From assembly GCA_022827905.1 (NCBI GenBank), contig JAJEIQ010000073.1:1-64000 (forward strand): a DNA stretch of 64,000 nt. The letters run 5' to 3'. A program made the translations under genes and the position numbers. Below, in pieces: positions 25,741 to 33,973 of this stretch (position 1 is the stretch's first letter; every line of letters starts with the position of its first letter). The DNA comes from Pseudomonadales bacterium. Lineage in GTDB: Bacteria > Pseudomonadota > Gammaproteobacteria > Pseudomonadales > Azotimanducaceae. The notes beneath the pieces were generated by a model. The model worked only from the letters and a program-made list of their open reading frames with translations. It searched no databases and was not told where the DNA came from.

Positions 25741-25753
25741 TGCCACAGTGGCA
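25741..25753. promoter_or_regulatory. perfect palindrome upstream of the methyltransferase, candidate operator
   Basis: TGCCAC-A-GTGGCA, a 13-base perfect palindrome ending 12 bases from the preferred GTG start of the methyltransferase and between it and the divergent HNH gene. Because the methyltransferase carries an N-terminal helix-turn-helix, this is a reasonable self-repression site. Otherwise nothing is seen in 25754-25956. Confidence 0.4.
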
Positions 25754-25956
25754 GTTGATTGTCGAGCGGCAATTGCAATTCACCTGTACGAATCTACAAT
25801 CAATCCCTCGCTATGTGTCGGCTCACAGCAGGCCAAACTCCGCTAGGACTTAAGCACCCACACACAGATGCGCAGACTACCCATCCATTGATGCCCACTT
25901 CTGGATGTTCGTGGCGTGGCCATTACAATGGAGCAGCCAGCCCTTTCCAGAAACGC

Positions 25957-26868
25957 ATGCCAGACGATACCCTGCAACGGTTCCAAGCCCTGAACGTCTG
26001 GAAGGCTCGCGACATGCGAGCGCCGCACAAGCCCCTTTTGGCCCTGTGGGCCATCGGGCGGTGTCTCCGTGGTGATGAACGTCTAGCGCCCTTTGGCCTT
26101 GTGGATCAAGAGCTGGCTGAGCTGCTGCAACGGTTTGGCCCGCATCGCAGGACAATCCACACAGAAGACCCGTTCTGGCGAATGCAGCGGGATGAGGTTT
26201 GGGAAGTGGACCAATCCCGGCTTGTCAGAACGACCAAGGCGGGCGGCGCATACAAGAGCGATCTCAAGCGACACGAAATCCATGGTGGGTTGAAGAAGGC
26301 TGACTACTCGGCGTTTCGGACCAACCCGAGGCTAGCGATTCGTGTTGCGGAGGACCTCGTTGCCTCCCACTTTCCCGCGACCCTTCAGGATGAGGTGTTG
26401 GAAGCCACTTCCATTCTGGCCAGCCCGTCCGCCGAGATTGAACCTCTAGATGATCGTCAATCATTCACCGTTCGCCGACGCCCGCGTGACCCCGTGTTTC
26501 GAAAAAAAGTGCTGGCGGCATATGGGTATCGGTGCGCCGTGTGCAGGTTTGCCGTGCAGCGCGACAACCGGCCTCTGGCTCTGGAGGCGGCGCACATAAA
26601 GTGGCACGAGGCAAGGGGGCCAGCCGAAATTGAGAATGGCATGGCCTTGTGCGCGCTCCATCATGATCTCTTCGATCGGGGCGCGTTCACCGTGCTTTCA
26701 GACCTGAGAGTGATCGTAGCCGCCGATGTTGACGGCGAGGGTGTGGAGCAATCCTTACGCAGGTATGACGGCGGTCACCTAAAAGCAGGGCCGCAGCAGG
26801 GATACCCCAATCCGGCGGCAAACTTTCTAGGATGGCACCAGAGAGAGGTCTTCAGAAGCCCGATGTAG
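25957..26868 (+). CDS. HNH endonuclease with phosphorothioate-binding-type N-terminus (type IV-like)
   Basis: About 303 residues from ATG 25957. The N-terminal half (LNVWKARDMRAPHKPLLALWAIGR, FGPHRRTIHTEDPFWRMQRDEVWEV) matches the sulfur-binding domain of ScoMcrA/SprMcrA-type enzymes. The C-terminus has an HNH zinc site: CAVC, LEAAHIKWHEARGPAEIENGMALCALHHDLFD, then RGAFTVLSDLRVI. These cut phosphorothioate-modified foreign DNA. No SRA domain is seen, so m5C recognition is not predicted, which would suit a host with its own C5 methyltransferase. It is divergent from that gene; no dnd or ssp genes are in the window. Confidence 0.75.
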   Translation: MPDDTLQRFQALNVWKARDMRAPHKPLLALWAIGRCLRGDERLAPFGLVDQELAELLQRFGPHRRTIHTEDPFWRMQRDEVWEVDQSRLVRTTKAGGAYKSDLKRHEIHGGLKKADYSAFRTNPRLAIRVAEDLVASHFPATLQDEVLEATSILASPSAEIEPLDDRQSFTVRRRPRDPVFRKKVLAAYGYRCAVCRFAVQRDNRPLALEAAHIKWHEARGPAEIENGMALCALHHDLFDRGAFTVLSDLRVIVAADVDGEGVEQSLRRYDGGHLKAGPQQGYPNPAANFLGWHQREVFRSPM

Positions 26869-26915
26869 CCTAGAGCTCAAACGGAACCAAGCGGGGAGTC
26901 TCCGCATCATCTCTG

Positions 26916-27746
26916 TCACTCAATCGGCGACAACAACTCCACCGCCGTCACCAACTGCCGAACGCCGTGTGAGTGCGCCTCGTTGAACACGTTCCCTGCC
27001 TCGGCCCAGCGGTGCAGCGAGTTGATGTCGAGCTTGGCGCACTGCGGCCGCACGTTCCAGGTCACGCGGGCCGGGGAGCAGTTGCTTTGGTCGTAGGACG
27101 GCCCGGTGGTTGAGCCTCGGAACAGCACGGGCTCGCCGGTTTCTGCCGGGATCGATTTCGCTTGGTGCAGGCCATCCACCAGGTTCCCATCGTAGGTCAT
27201 GGTAGTGAAGTCGAGGGCCTGCGGGTCGTTGACCACCAAGAACACTTGCGCTTCCACGCGCAGCAGCGGGTCGCTGCAGGCCTCCGGGACGCAGGCGCCC
27301 AGCCCCTCGCCCGGCGCTGCATCGCAGGATGTGTGCACCCAATGCACTTCGATTGTGTCGCCGGATTTCACGCCGTGGAACGCGCCCGGCGCCGGTGCCA
27401 GCTCGGCCTCGCTGAGGTCCGATGTTTCGTTGCAGGCAAAGCCGCCGTCATCAGCGTCGCTGACAAACACGCTGAATCCCGGCCCTTTGTGTTCGGCATT
27501 GGTGTGGGTGTGAATGTTGCAGAGGTTCATCTCGCCGGCTGGTGGCGCCAAGGGGAATGCCTCCGTGTTCAAGCCCACGGGGCTGCCGATGTCGCGAGGC
27601 GTTTGCGGCCCCATGTCGGTGCATAGCTCGGCGCTGGCCGGTTCCGCCGGTTCAGGGGCTGCGGCAGCCGGTGCGCTGGTGTCGGGTGTGCTTTCCGTAC
27701 CGCAGGCGGCGGTCAGCAGGGCAAGGGTGAGGACCAGAAATCTCAT
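26916..27746 (-). CDS. delta-class carbonic anhydrase-like lipoprotein
   Basis: 276 residues with a lipoprotein signal (LALLTAACG, lipobox TAAC) followed by a Pro/Ala linker. The body carries MNLCNIHTHTNAEHKGPGF and EVHWVHTSCDAAPGEGLGAC, the His pairs and Cys expected at the zinc site of delta-class carbonic anhydrases first known from diatoms and also found in some marine bacteria. Further conserved parts are GEPVLFRGSTTGPSYDQ and VTWNVRPQCAKLDINSL. It would hydrate CO2 at the cell surface or in the periplasm. Single gene, not in an operon. Reversible CO2 hydration is inferred from the family. Confidence 0.75.
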   Translation of the reverse strand: MRFLVLTLALLTAACGTESTPDTSAPAAAAPEPAEPASAELCTDMGPQTPRDIGSPVGLNTEAFPLAPPAGEMNLCNIHTHTNAEHKGPGFSVFVSDADDGGFACNETSDLSEAELAPAPGAFHGVKSGDTIEVHWVHTSCDAAPGEGLGACVPEACSDPLLRVEAQVFLVVNDPQALDFTTMTYDGNLVDGLHQAKSIPAETGEPVLFRGSTTGPSYDQSNCSPARVTWNVRPQCAKLDINSLHRWAEAGNVFNEAHSHGVRQLVTAVELLSPIE

Positions 27747-27862
27747 GATGATGGGCTCCTGTGTATGTTGAATCCAACCGGTTCCGCCGCCGGTAGAGCC
27801 TTGTCGGCGAGTGTTGTTGAACTTACAGGGACGCGCTTGATGCAGTCAACGGCGCTGAGGAA

Positions 27863-27931
27863 CGGCGCTGCGCGCCGGTCGAGGGCGGGACGCCCTCGCT
27901 CCGACCCATTTCCGAGGGCAAGATTCCCTCG
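27863..27931. repeat. palindromic repeat pair
   Basis: A small hairpin (GGCGC-TGC-GCGCC) is followed by CGAGGGC/GCCCTCG at 27880-27898 and by a decayed copy at 27913-27931 (right arm TCCCTCG). The same hairpin plus palindrome occurs at 28650-28685. The region 27747-27999 holds these repeats and the parD promoter, nothing else seen. Confidence 0.8.
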
Positions 27932-27999
27932 AGCCGACTATCGTTCCGGGCGTTGACCCCGGTGCTACACAGTATTACCGTAGCGGCAAGGAGGCTTTC

Positions 28000-28275
28000 A
28001 TGACAGTCAAATCTTCAATCTCGCTCACCGACGAACAGCATGCCTTCGCCAGAACACTAGTCGAGGCCGGGCGTTACGCGAGCCTGAGCGCCGTCCTGCA
28101 GCAAGGCGTCAACCTGCTACGTCAGCGCCTGGACGCTGAGGAGTTGGAAACCGCAGCGCTACGCGAGCTACTGTCCCGACGTCGCGCCGGCACATTCATC
28201 GAGGCGGAGCAAATGGATGCGCGGCTGGCCGCGATGGTGGACGGGAAGCGCCGTGCGCAAGGCCTTTCGTCTTGA
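28000..28275 (+). CDS. parD: ParD-family antitoxin
   Basis: 91 residues with AAGGAGG before ATG. The N-terminal ribbon-helix-helix (KSSISLTDEQHAFARTLVEAGRYASLSAVLQQGVNLLRQR) is typical of ParD/CopG antitoxins, followed by an acidic C-terminal tail that binds the toxin. It overlaps the ParE start by 23 bases. ParD represses the operon by binding its promoter. Confidence 0.88.
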   Translation: MTVKSSISLTDEQHAFARTLVEAGRYASLSAVLQQGVNLLRQRLDAEELETAALRELLSRRRAGTFIEAEQMDARLAAMVDGKRRAQGLSS

Positions 28276-28606
28276 GTTTGCGGCTGAAGCCGAACGTGAC
28301 TTCGGGCTGATCTTCGACCACCTGCTGCACAGCTACCTCGAATTCGGCGAGAGCCTCGAGAGTGCGCTCGATCATGCTGAGTCGCGGATTGCCGAGATCC
28401 GCGGGGCCGCGGAGCGCATCACTACCGCACCGCATCGCGGTGAACGCCACAACAACGTTCTGCCAGGGTTAAGGCATCTCGCCATCGGACGGGCAATCTA
28501 CTGGTTCGATGTCGACGACGAGCAGGAGGTAGTTCGCGTCCTCGCCGTGTTCTTTGGCGGACAGGATCACGTCCGTCACATGATGGCCCGGCTCCTCGCA
28601 GAGTGA
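28253..28606 (+). CDS. parE: ParE-family toxin
   Basis: About 117 residues from GTG 28253, which follows GGGAAG. The RelE/ParE fold is seen in FRLEFAAEAERDFGLIFDHLLHSYLEFGES and GLRHLAIGRAIYWFDVDDEQEVVRVLAVFFGGQDH. ParE toxins of this family typically block DNA gyrase. In contrast to the toxin partners at 17-19.5 kb, the gene is full length with its conserved C-terminal strand, so this pair looks functional. Confidence 0.85.
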   Translation: MRKAFRLEFAAEAERDFGLIFDHLLHSYLEFGESLESALDHAESRIAEIRGAAERITTAPHRGERHNNVLPGLRHLAIGRAIYWFDVDDEQEVVRVLAVFFGGQDHVRHMMARLLAE

Positions 28607-28649
28607 ACTGACTCACGAATCCAAGCCCTCAGCTAACCACAGTGCAGTA

Positions 28650-28800
28650 CGGCGCTGCGCGCCGGTCGAGGGCGGGACGCCCTCGCTCCAACCTTTGTCC
28701 GAGGGCGGGACGCCCTCGCTCCGACCCTCTCTGACGCCCTCGCTCCGGCCTTCGTTCGGTGCTATTCCCCCGGCTCGAGGGCGTCCCGCCCTCGAACTGG
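28650..28800. repeat. cluster of palindromic repeats upstream of flavoprotein gene
   Basis: GGCGC-TGC-GCGCC followed by palindromes at 28667-28685 and 28700-28718, a half unit near 28731-28745, and one at 28776-28794 in the other loop type (GTCCC) with right flank AACTGG. The cluster lies in front of the flavoprotein gene and contains no stop in the frame of that gene, which produces a falsely long reading frame. Confidence 0.85.
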
Positions 28801-28868
28801 GAACAAGGCTTGTATTTGCCTCGGGTTGGACCACAATTATCCAACAATTCCGGCGGGGGACGGGCGGC

Positions 28869-30092
28869 GTGAGGGTCATCATCGTGGGCGCGGGCATCGG
28901 CGGCAGCGCTCTGGCGCTGTCGTTGGCCAAGCTCGGCGTCGACTACGTGCTGCTTGAGCAGGCACCCGCCTTCGCTGAGGTGGGTGCTGGCATACAGCTC
29001 AGCCCCAACGGGGTGCGCGTGCTGGAGACCCTCGGCTTGGGCGATGCGCTCGCCGGGTTCTGCACGGAGCCGGACTTCCACAAGTACAGCGTCTGGGACA
29101 CCGGCGAGACCATACTGCGCACACCCTTGATGCCGCGGGTGCGCCAAGCCTACGGCCACGCCTACTACCACGCCCACCGGGCGGACCTGATCGCCGCGCT
29201 GACCGGGGGGCTGGACGAATCAAGACTTCAGTTGAACACCAAGGTCGCCGCCGTTGGGCAGGATGGGGCGCGGGCCTGGGCCGACTGCGAGCCTGGTGAG
29301 CGCATCACCGGCGACGTGCTGGTGGGTGCCGATGGCATTCACTCGCTCGTGCGCGAACAGGTCTTTTCGCCGGATCCGCCGCGGGCCTCGGGCTACGTCA
29401 CCTGGCGCGGCGTGGTGGAGCGCCAAAAGATCGCCGATCTGGGCGTTCCGGTGTCGGCCCACGTGGACATGGGGCCGCGGCTTTCCTTCGTGTACTACTG
29501 GGTTTCCGGCGGCACCCGGCTCAATTGGCTGGCGCTTGGCCAAGCCGATGGCCAAAAGCGGGAATCCTGGTCCCAGACGGCGAGCTCCTCAGAGGTGATC
29601 GCCGCGTTCGATGGCTGGTACGACCGGCCGCGGCGCGTCATCGAGGCCACCGACGAGACCTTCGTCACCGCGCTCCATGACCGCAACCCCTTGCGCGAGT
29701 GGGTGGCCGGGCGGATCGGGCTGCTCGGCGACGCCGCCCACGCCATGCTGCCCTATCACGCCCAAGGGGCGGTCCAGTCGCTGGAGGACGCCTGGGTGCT
29801 GGCGCGCATTCTCGCCGGGTCCGGCGGCGACGTGGCCGCTGACCTGGCGCGCTACCAAGCCTTGCGCATGGACCGCGCGCACCTGATCGTGCAGCAGTCG
29901 CGCAATGCCGAGGGCTGGTACCACCTGGCGGACCCGGAGGCCATCGCCCGGCGCAACGAACGGTTCCGCCGCACCAACGAGAAGCTCGACGGCGGCTTCT
30001 CGCCCCAGCAGCACTGGCTGTACAGCTACGACGCGGACGCAGCGGCCCTAGGCACGGACGACGACTGGCGGGCGCTGCGCCCTTGGTCGTGA
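28869..30092 (+). CDS. FAD-dependent monooxygenase (salicylate hydroxylase-like)
   Basis: About 407 residues from GTG 28869 (VRVIIVGAGIGGSALALSLA); the frame upstream is repeat sequence. Class A flavoprotein hydroxylase motifs: GAGIGG Rossmann loop, GDVLVGADGIHSLVR (DG motif), and GRIGLLGDAAHAMLPYHAQGAVQSLEDAWVLARIL (GD motif). Such enzymes use NAD(P)H and O2 to hydroxylate aromatic rings in the cytoplasm. Substrate unknown. It stands ahead of the convergent MAPEG gene, four bases away. Confidence 0.88.
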   Translation: MRVIIVGAGIGGSALALSLAKLGVDYVLLEQAPAFAEVGAGIQLSPNGVRVLETLGLGDALAGFCTEPDFHKYSVWDTGETILRTPLMPRVRQAYGHAYYHAHRADLIAALTGGLDESRLQLNTKVAAVGQDGARAWADCEPGERITGDVLVGADGIHSLVREQVFSPDPPRASGYVTWRGVVERQKIADLGVPVSAHVDMGPRLSFVYYWVSGGTRLNWLALGQADGQKRESWSQTASSSEVIAAFDGWYDRPRRVIEATDETFVTALHDRNPLREWVAGRIGLLGDAAHAMLPYHAQGAVQSLEDAWVLARILAGSGGDVAADLARYQALRMDRAHLIVQQSRNAEGWYHLADPEAIARRNERFRRTNEKLDGGFSPQQHWLYSYDADAAALGTDDDWRALRPWS

Positions 30093-30095
30093 AGT

Positions 30096-30491
30096 CTAGA
30101 AGGCCTTGACCAGGAAGCCGATCAGCGAGCCTAGGATGAAGATGTAGATCGGCGGCATGCTGATGTAGAGGCCGATGCTGCGCTTCTCCGGTGCCTTGTA
30201 GTAGCCGAGCGCATACATCAGGCGGCCAACGGGCCAGATGGCGCCGATGGCCGCTGCCCAGATCGGGTCCACCGCCACCGCAAAGAGCCACAGGCCCGGC
30301 AGGAACATCGCCAGGTGCTCCACCGTGTTCTGGTGGGCGCGCACGTGGCGCACATACTCTTCCGGGCCATCGTGGGACGGCGCCGCAATCTTGAAGCGGC
30401 CCCGCGCCATGCCCGACTTGAACAAGGTGAAGTAGTACACGAGCAGCGCCACGCTGCTGAGAATCCCCGGATAGACGTAATCACCCATCAT
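30096..30491 (-). CDS. MAPEG-family membrane protein
   Basis: 131 residues with four hydrophobic segments. RAHQNTVEHLAMFLPGLW and GRLMYALGYYKAPEKRSIGLYIS are the conserved MAPEG core (membrane-associated eicosanoid and glutathione metabolism proteins), a fold for integral membrane glutathione transferases. GGAGG precedes the ATG; a second ATG immediately follows. Encoded 18 bases after the amidohydrolase on the same strand, probably in one transcript. Confidence 0.85.
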   Translation of the reverse strand: MMGDYVYPGILSSVALLVYYFTLFKSGMARGRFKIAAPSHDGPEEYVRHVRAHQNTVEHLAMFLPGLWLFAVAVDPIWAAAIGAIWPVGRLMYALGYYKAPEKRSIGLYISMPPIYIFILGSLIGFLVKAF

Positions 30492-30509
30492 TGCCTCCCT
30501 TTGCTGATG

Positions 30510-31772
30510 TCACTGCTTGTAAACCGTGCCGTCCTTCATCACGAAGTGCACCTGTCCGAACGCCTGCACGTCCTCCCGGGGGTCCCCGGGCGTTGCGATG
30601 ATGTCCGCAAGCTTGCCCGCCTCAATTGAGCCCAAGCTGTCCCAGCGGTCCAGCAACTGCGCGGCGCTTCGGGTGGCGCTCAGGATGGCCTCAAGGGCCG
30701 GCATGCCGCCTTCCACCATGAAAACGAATTCCTTCCAGTTGTCGCCGTGGGGCGAGACGCCGGTGTCGGTGCCGAAGGCGATCTTCACCCCGGCCTCGTA
30801 GGCGCGGCTGAAGGTGTGGGCGATGACCGGGCCGATGGCCGCCGCCTTTGGGCGCACCGCCTCCGAGAAGTAGCCTTCGATTTCCGCCTTCTCCTTAACG
30901 AACATGCCCGCCACGATGGTCGGGACGTACCAAGTGCCCTTCTCCTTCATCAGCGCCATGACCTCGTCGGACATGTAGGTGCCGTGCTCGATGGAATCCA
31001 CGCCCGCGGCGACCGCGCGGCGCATGCCCTCGGTGCCGTGGGCGTGGGCGGCAACCCGGAATCCGTAGTCCTTGGCGGCCGCGACGATGGCGGCGACCTC
31101 CTCCTCCGTGAACTGGGGGTTCTGCCCGCTCTTGGCTTCGCTCAGCACGCCGCCGGTGGCCGTGATCTTGATGAGGTCCGCTCCCGCCTTGTAGCGGGCG
31201 CGAACGGCCTTGTATGCATCCACCGTGCCGTTGACCACGCCGTCCGTCGGGCCGGGGTCGCCGCGCAACGCCTCGGCTACCCCGTTGGAGGGGTCGGCAT
31301 GGCCGCCCGTGGTGGCAATGCTCTTGCCGGAAGTGAAGATGCGCGGCCCGATGATGTGGCCTTCGGCCACCGCGCGGCGGATGGACTGCGCGAGCCCGTG
31401 GGAAGTGCCCGTGTCCCGCACGGTGGTGAAGCCAGCCATCAGCGTGCGTTCCGCGTAGGGCACGGCGCGCAGCGCCTGGTCGGCTGGCTCCAAGGTGAAG
31501 CGCTCGACGAACGATGCGGGGTTGCGCTCGCTGGCGATGTGCACGTGCATGTCGATCCAGCCCGGCATCACGAAGGCATCCTTCAGGTCGATGTCCGCCC
31601 GGCCCCGGTAACCGGCCTCGACCGCCTTGATCCGCTCGCCATCCACGACGATGGTGACCGCTTCCCGCACTTCGCCACTGGACGCATCCACCATTTTGCC
31701 CGCGTGAATGACCGTCTCCGGCCATGCGGCACCCGAAAGAACGAGCGCCAGTAGTCCCCACCCGATTCTCAT
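30510..31772 (-). CDS. exported amidohydrolase (Xaa-Pro dipeptidase/prolidase-like)
   Basis: About 420 residues. ATG 31772 starts a signal peptide ([17 protein letters not shown]), so the longer frame is rejected. Metal-site motifs of the amidohydrolase superfamily are [12 protein letters not shown], the carboxylated Lys in [33 protein letters not shown] and [11 protein letters not shown]. Such periplasmic enzymes hydrolyse peptide-like amide bonds, often prolyl or aromatic. GGGAGGG precedes the start. Transcribed together with the MAPEG gene. Confidence 0.85.
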   Translation of the reverse strand: MRIGWGLLALVLSGAAWPETVIHAGKMVDASSGEVREAVTIVVDGERIKAVEAGYRGRADIDLKDAFVMPGWIDMHVHIASERNPASFVERFTLEPADQALRAVPYAERTLMAGFTTVRDTGTSHGLAQSIRRAVAEGHIIGPRIFTSGKSIATTGGHADPSNGVAEALRGDPGPTDGVVNGTVDAYKAVRARYKAGADLIKITATGGVLSEAKSGQNPQFTEEEVAAIVAAAKDYGFRVAAHAHGTEGMRRAVAAGVDSIEHGTYMSDEVMALMKEKGTWYVPTIVAGMFVKEKAEIEGYFSEAVRPKAAAIGPVIAHTFSRAYEAGVKIAFGTDTGVSPHGDNWKEFVFMVEGGMPALEAILSATRSAAQLLDRWDSLGSIEAGKLADIIATPGDPREDVQAFGQVHFVMKDGTVYKQ

Positions 31773-31839
31773 CACAGTCCCTCCCCAATCTTCGGTATGA
31801 TTTCGGCAATCTCCCGAAGGAGCGCCCCAAGCAGCGCCA

Positions 31840-33240
31840 ATGAACACACTCCAAGCAGACTACCTTGTCGTCGGCGCCGGCGCCATGGGCATGGCGTTCA
31901 CCGACGTGCTGATGACCGAAACCGAGGCCTCCGTGGTGATGGTCGATCGGCGCCACCAGCCCGGCGGGCATTGGAACGACGCCTATCCCTTCGTGCGCCT
32001 GCACCAGCCGTCGTCGTTTTACGGGGTCAACTCCCGGCCCTTGGGCAGCGGCGCGATCGATACCCACGGCTGGAACAGAGGCCTTTATGAATTGGCCACC
32101 AACAGCGAAGTGTGCGCTTACTTCGGGCAGGTGATGCAGCGCCAGTTCCTGCCCTCGGGGCGGGTCCGCTACTTCCCGCTGTGCGAGTACCAGGGCGATG
32201 GGCGTTTCACCTCCACGGTATCCGACGAGGCGTGGACGGTTGAGGCCGGCAAGATCGTGGACGCCACCTACATGGACGTCAGCGTGCCCTCGGTATCGCC
32301 GCCGCCGTTCGCCATCGATGAGGGCGTCCACTGGGCGCCGCTGAACGCGCTGCCCAAGCTGGGCGGGCAGTTCGAACGCTACGTCATCGTTGGGGCCGGC
32401 AAGACCGGCATGGACGCCTGCCTGTTTCTGCTGGCCCACGGCATGGACCCGGAGTGCATCAGTTGGATCATGCCCCGGGATTCCTGGATGCTGGACCGGG
32501 CCAACATTCAGCCCGGCCGCGAGTTTGCCGACGCCATCAACCGGGGCTTCGCGGAGCAGACCCGGGCCATCGTCGAGGGCAGCAGCTACCGCGATGTCTT
32601 TGAGCGCATCAATGCGGCCGGTCAGCTCCTGCGGCTTGACGATGGGGTGTGGCCGACCATGTACCGCTGCGCCACCGTCACCGTGGCCGAGCTTGAGCAA
32701 CTGCGGCGCATTGAGGACGTGGTGCGGCTCGGGCGGGTGCGGCGGATTGAGCAGGACGCCATCTTGCTCGATCAGGGGACCGTGCCCACCTCCCCTGCCA
32801 CGCTGCACGTGCACTGCGCCGCCGATGGCCTGGCCCGGCGGCCGGTGGCGCCGGTGTTTGACGGCCAGGCCATCACGCTACAGTCGTTGCGCACTTGCCA
32901 GCAGGTGTTCAGCGGCGCGTTCACCGCCCATATCGAAGCGGTCTACGGCGATGATGACGCGGCCAAGAACCGGCTCTGCGTGCCGGTGCCGCACCCGGAT
33001 AACGATGCGGACTTCCTGCGCACCACCTTGGGCAACTTCCTGAACCAATTGCAATGGATGCAGGACGAGAAGCTGATGGATTGGCTGCGCCGCTCGCGGC
33101 TTGATGGGTTCATTTCCCCTGAGCGCGATGACAAGGGGCCCCTGCCAGAGACCGATCCCGGGCCGGTGATGGAGGCCATTCCCAAGCTGCAGCGCATGCT
33201 GGCTGAGCTTGAGGAACCCGCGGAACGGGTCGCATCGTGA
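31840..33240 (+). CDS. flavin-containing FAD/NAD(P)-binding oxidoreductase
   Basis: 466 residues with two dinucleotide-binding loops: [15 protein letters not shown] at the N-terminus (FAD) and [17 protein letters not shown] near the middle (NAD(P)). The [21 protein letters not shown] stretch resembles flavin-containing monooxygenases (GGxW). It probably oxidises a small organic substrate. The gene overlaps the lumazine-synthase-like gene by four bases (GTGA), so they are translationally coupled and may use the same flavin-related chemistry. Substrate unknown. Confidence 0.75.
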   Translation: MNTLQADYLVVGAGAMGMAFTDVLMTETEASVVMVDRRHQPGGHWNDAYPFVRLHQPSSFYGVNSRPLGSGAIDTHGWNRGLYELATNSEVCAYFGQVMQRQFLPSGRVRYFPLCEYQGDGRFTSTVSDEAWTVEAGKIVDATYMDVSVPSVSPPPFAIDEGVHWAPLNALPKLGGQFERYVIVGAGKTGMDACLFLLAHGMDPECISWIMPRDSWMLDRANIQPGREFADAINRGFAEQTRAIVEGSSYRDVFERINAAGQLLRLDDGVWPTMYRCATVTVAELEQLRRIEDVVRLGRVRRIEQDAILLDQGTVPTSPATLHVHCAADGLARRPVAPVFDGQAITLQSLRTCQQVFSGAFTAHIEAVYGDDDAAKNRLCVPVPHPDNDADFLRTTLGNFLNQLQWMQDEKLMDWLRRSRLDGFISPERDDKGPLPETDPGPVMEAIPKLQRMLAELEEPAERVAS

Positions 33241-33722
33241 AGACCACCGCCGATCTGAGCGATTTGCCGGTCATTGAGAATCCGGGGCGCATCGCAATAT
33301 TGAAGTCCAAGTGGTATCCGGAGTTGGTGGACAGCCTATCCGATGCCTGCGAGGGCGCGCTGCGGGCGCATGGCTACGAGCGCATCGAGGTGCACCGGTT
33401 GCCGGGATCCTTGGAGCTGCCCCTGGCCGCAGCGGACCTGCTGGAACTCGATGTGGACAAGGAAATCGATGCCCTGATCTGCTTTGGCGTCATTCTCAAG
33501 GGGGAGACCCTGCACTTCGAGATGATCACAAACGAGTGCATGCGGGGCTTGGGTGAGGTGATGCAGCGCTATCGCCGCCCGGTGGTGGTGGAGATCCTGC
33601 CGGTGCTGAAGATGGAGCACGCTGCGGCGCGGGCGGCGGACGATGAGTTCAACAAGGGCTTGGAAGCGGCGGCGGCGGCCATAGAGATGGTGCACTGGCG
33701 GCGCAGCATCGGGGCGGCTTGA
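33237..33722 (+). CDS. 6,7-dimethyl-8-ribityllumazine synthase paralogue
   Basis: 161 residues. The family layout is complete: N-terminal RIAILKSKWYPELVDSL, HRLPGSLELPLAAADLL, ALICFGVILKGETLHFEMITNE (with the catalytic His in LHF) and a C-terminal AARAADDEFNKGLEAAAAAIEMV. Canonical RibH has GETPHFD and VPGAFEIPL; the changes here (Leu for Pro, Glu for Asp) suggest a divergent paralogue. No rib genes are near. It is coupled to a flavoprotein gene, so it may make or bind a flavin precursor, but may be a structural or regulatory homologue instead. Confidence 0.75.
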   Translation: MKTTADLSDLPVIENPGRIAILKSKWYPELVDSLSDACEGALRAHGYERIEVHRLPGSLELPLAAADLLELDVDKEIDALICFGVILKGETLHFEMITNECMRGLGEVMQRYRRPVVVEILPVLKMEHAAARAADDEFNKGLEAAAAAIEMVHWRRSIGAA

Positions 33723-33777
33723 GGGGTAGCTTGGTCGCAAGGGTGCCGCGCCCTCAACTGCAACGCTTCGGTTCAGT

Positions 33778-33966
33778 GCGAGGGCAGGATGCCCTCGCTC
33801 CAAAGACGCCCCGGAGCGAGGGCATCCTGCCCTCGAAACGAAAAGGGGAAGTCGTCGAACGACGATCGGAGCGAGGGCATCCTGCCCTCGAAAAAAAGGG
33901 GAAGGCCTCGAACGACGATCGGAGCGAGGGCATCTTGCCCTCGAAACGAAAAGGGGAAGTCGTCGA
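33778..33966. repeat. tandem array of palindromic repeats beside mnmE
   Basis: A lone palindrome at 33778-33798 is followed by three tandem units starting near 33812, 33867 and 33920 (spacing 55 and 53 bases). Each unit is the GCGAGGGC/GCCCTCG palindrome plus an A/G-rich tail (AAACGAAAAGGGGAAG) and TCGTCGAACGACGAT, itself a small palindrome. The array lies between the ribH-like gene and mnmE, both transcribed towards it. Confidence 0.88.
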
Positions 33967-33973
33967 AGACTGG

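Noticed and set aside
28695-28868. N-terminal extension of the flavoprotein monooxygenase
   Set aside because: The stretch translates palindromic repeats; the Rossmann motif starts just after GTG 28869.
30895-32814. 639-codon minus-strand frame over the amidohydrolase and flavoprotein genes
   Set aside because: Overlaps two well-supported genes on both strands and has no recognisable domain; antisense shadow.
33812-33966. CRISPR array
   Set aside because: Units are directly adjacent repeats with no unique spacers and no cas genes nearby.
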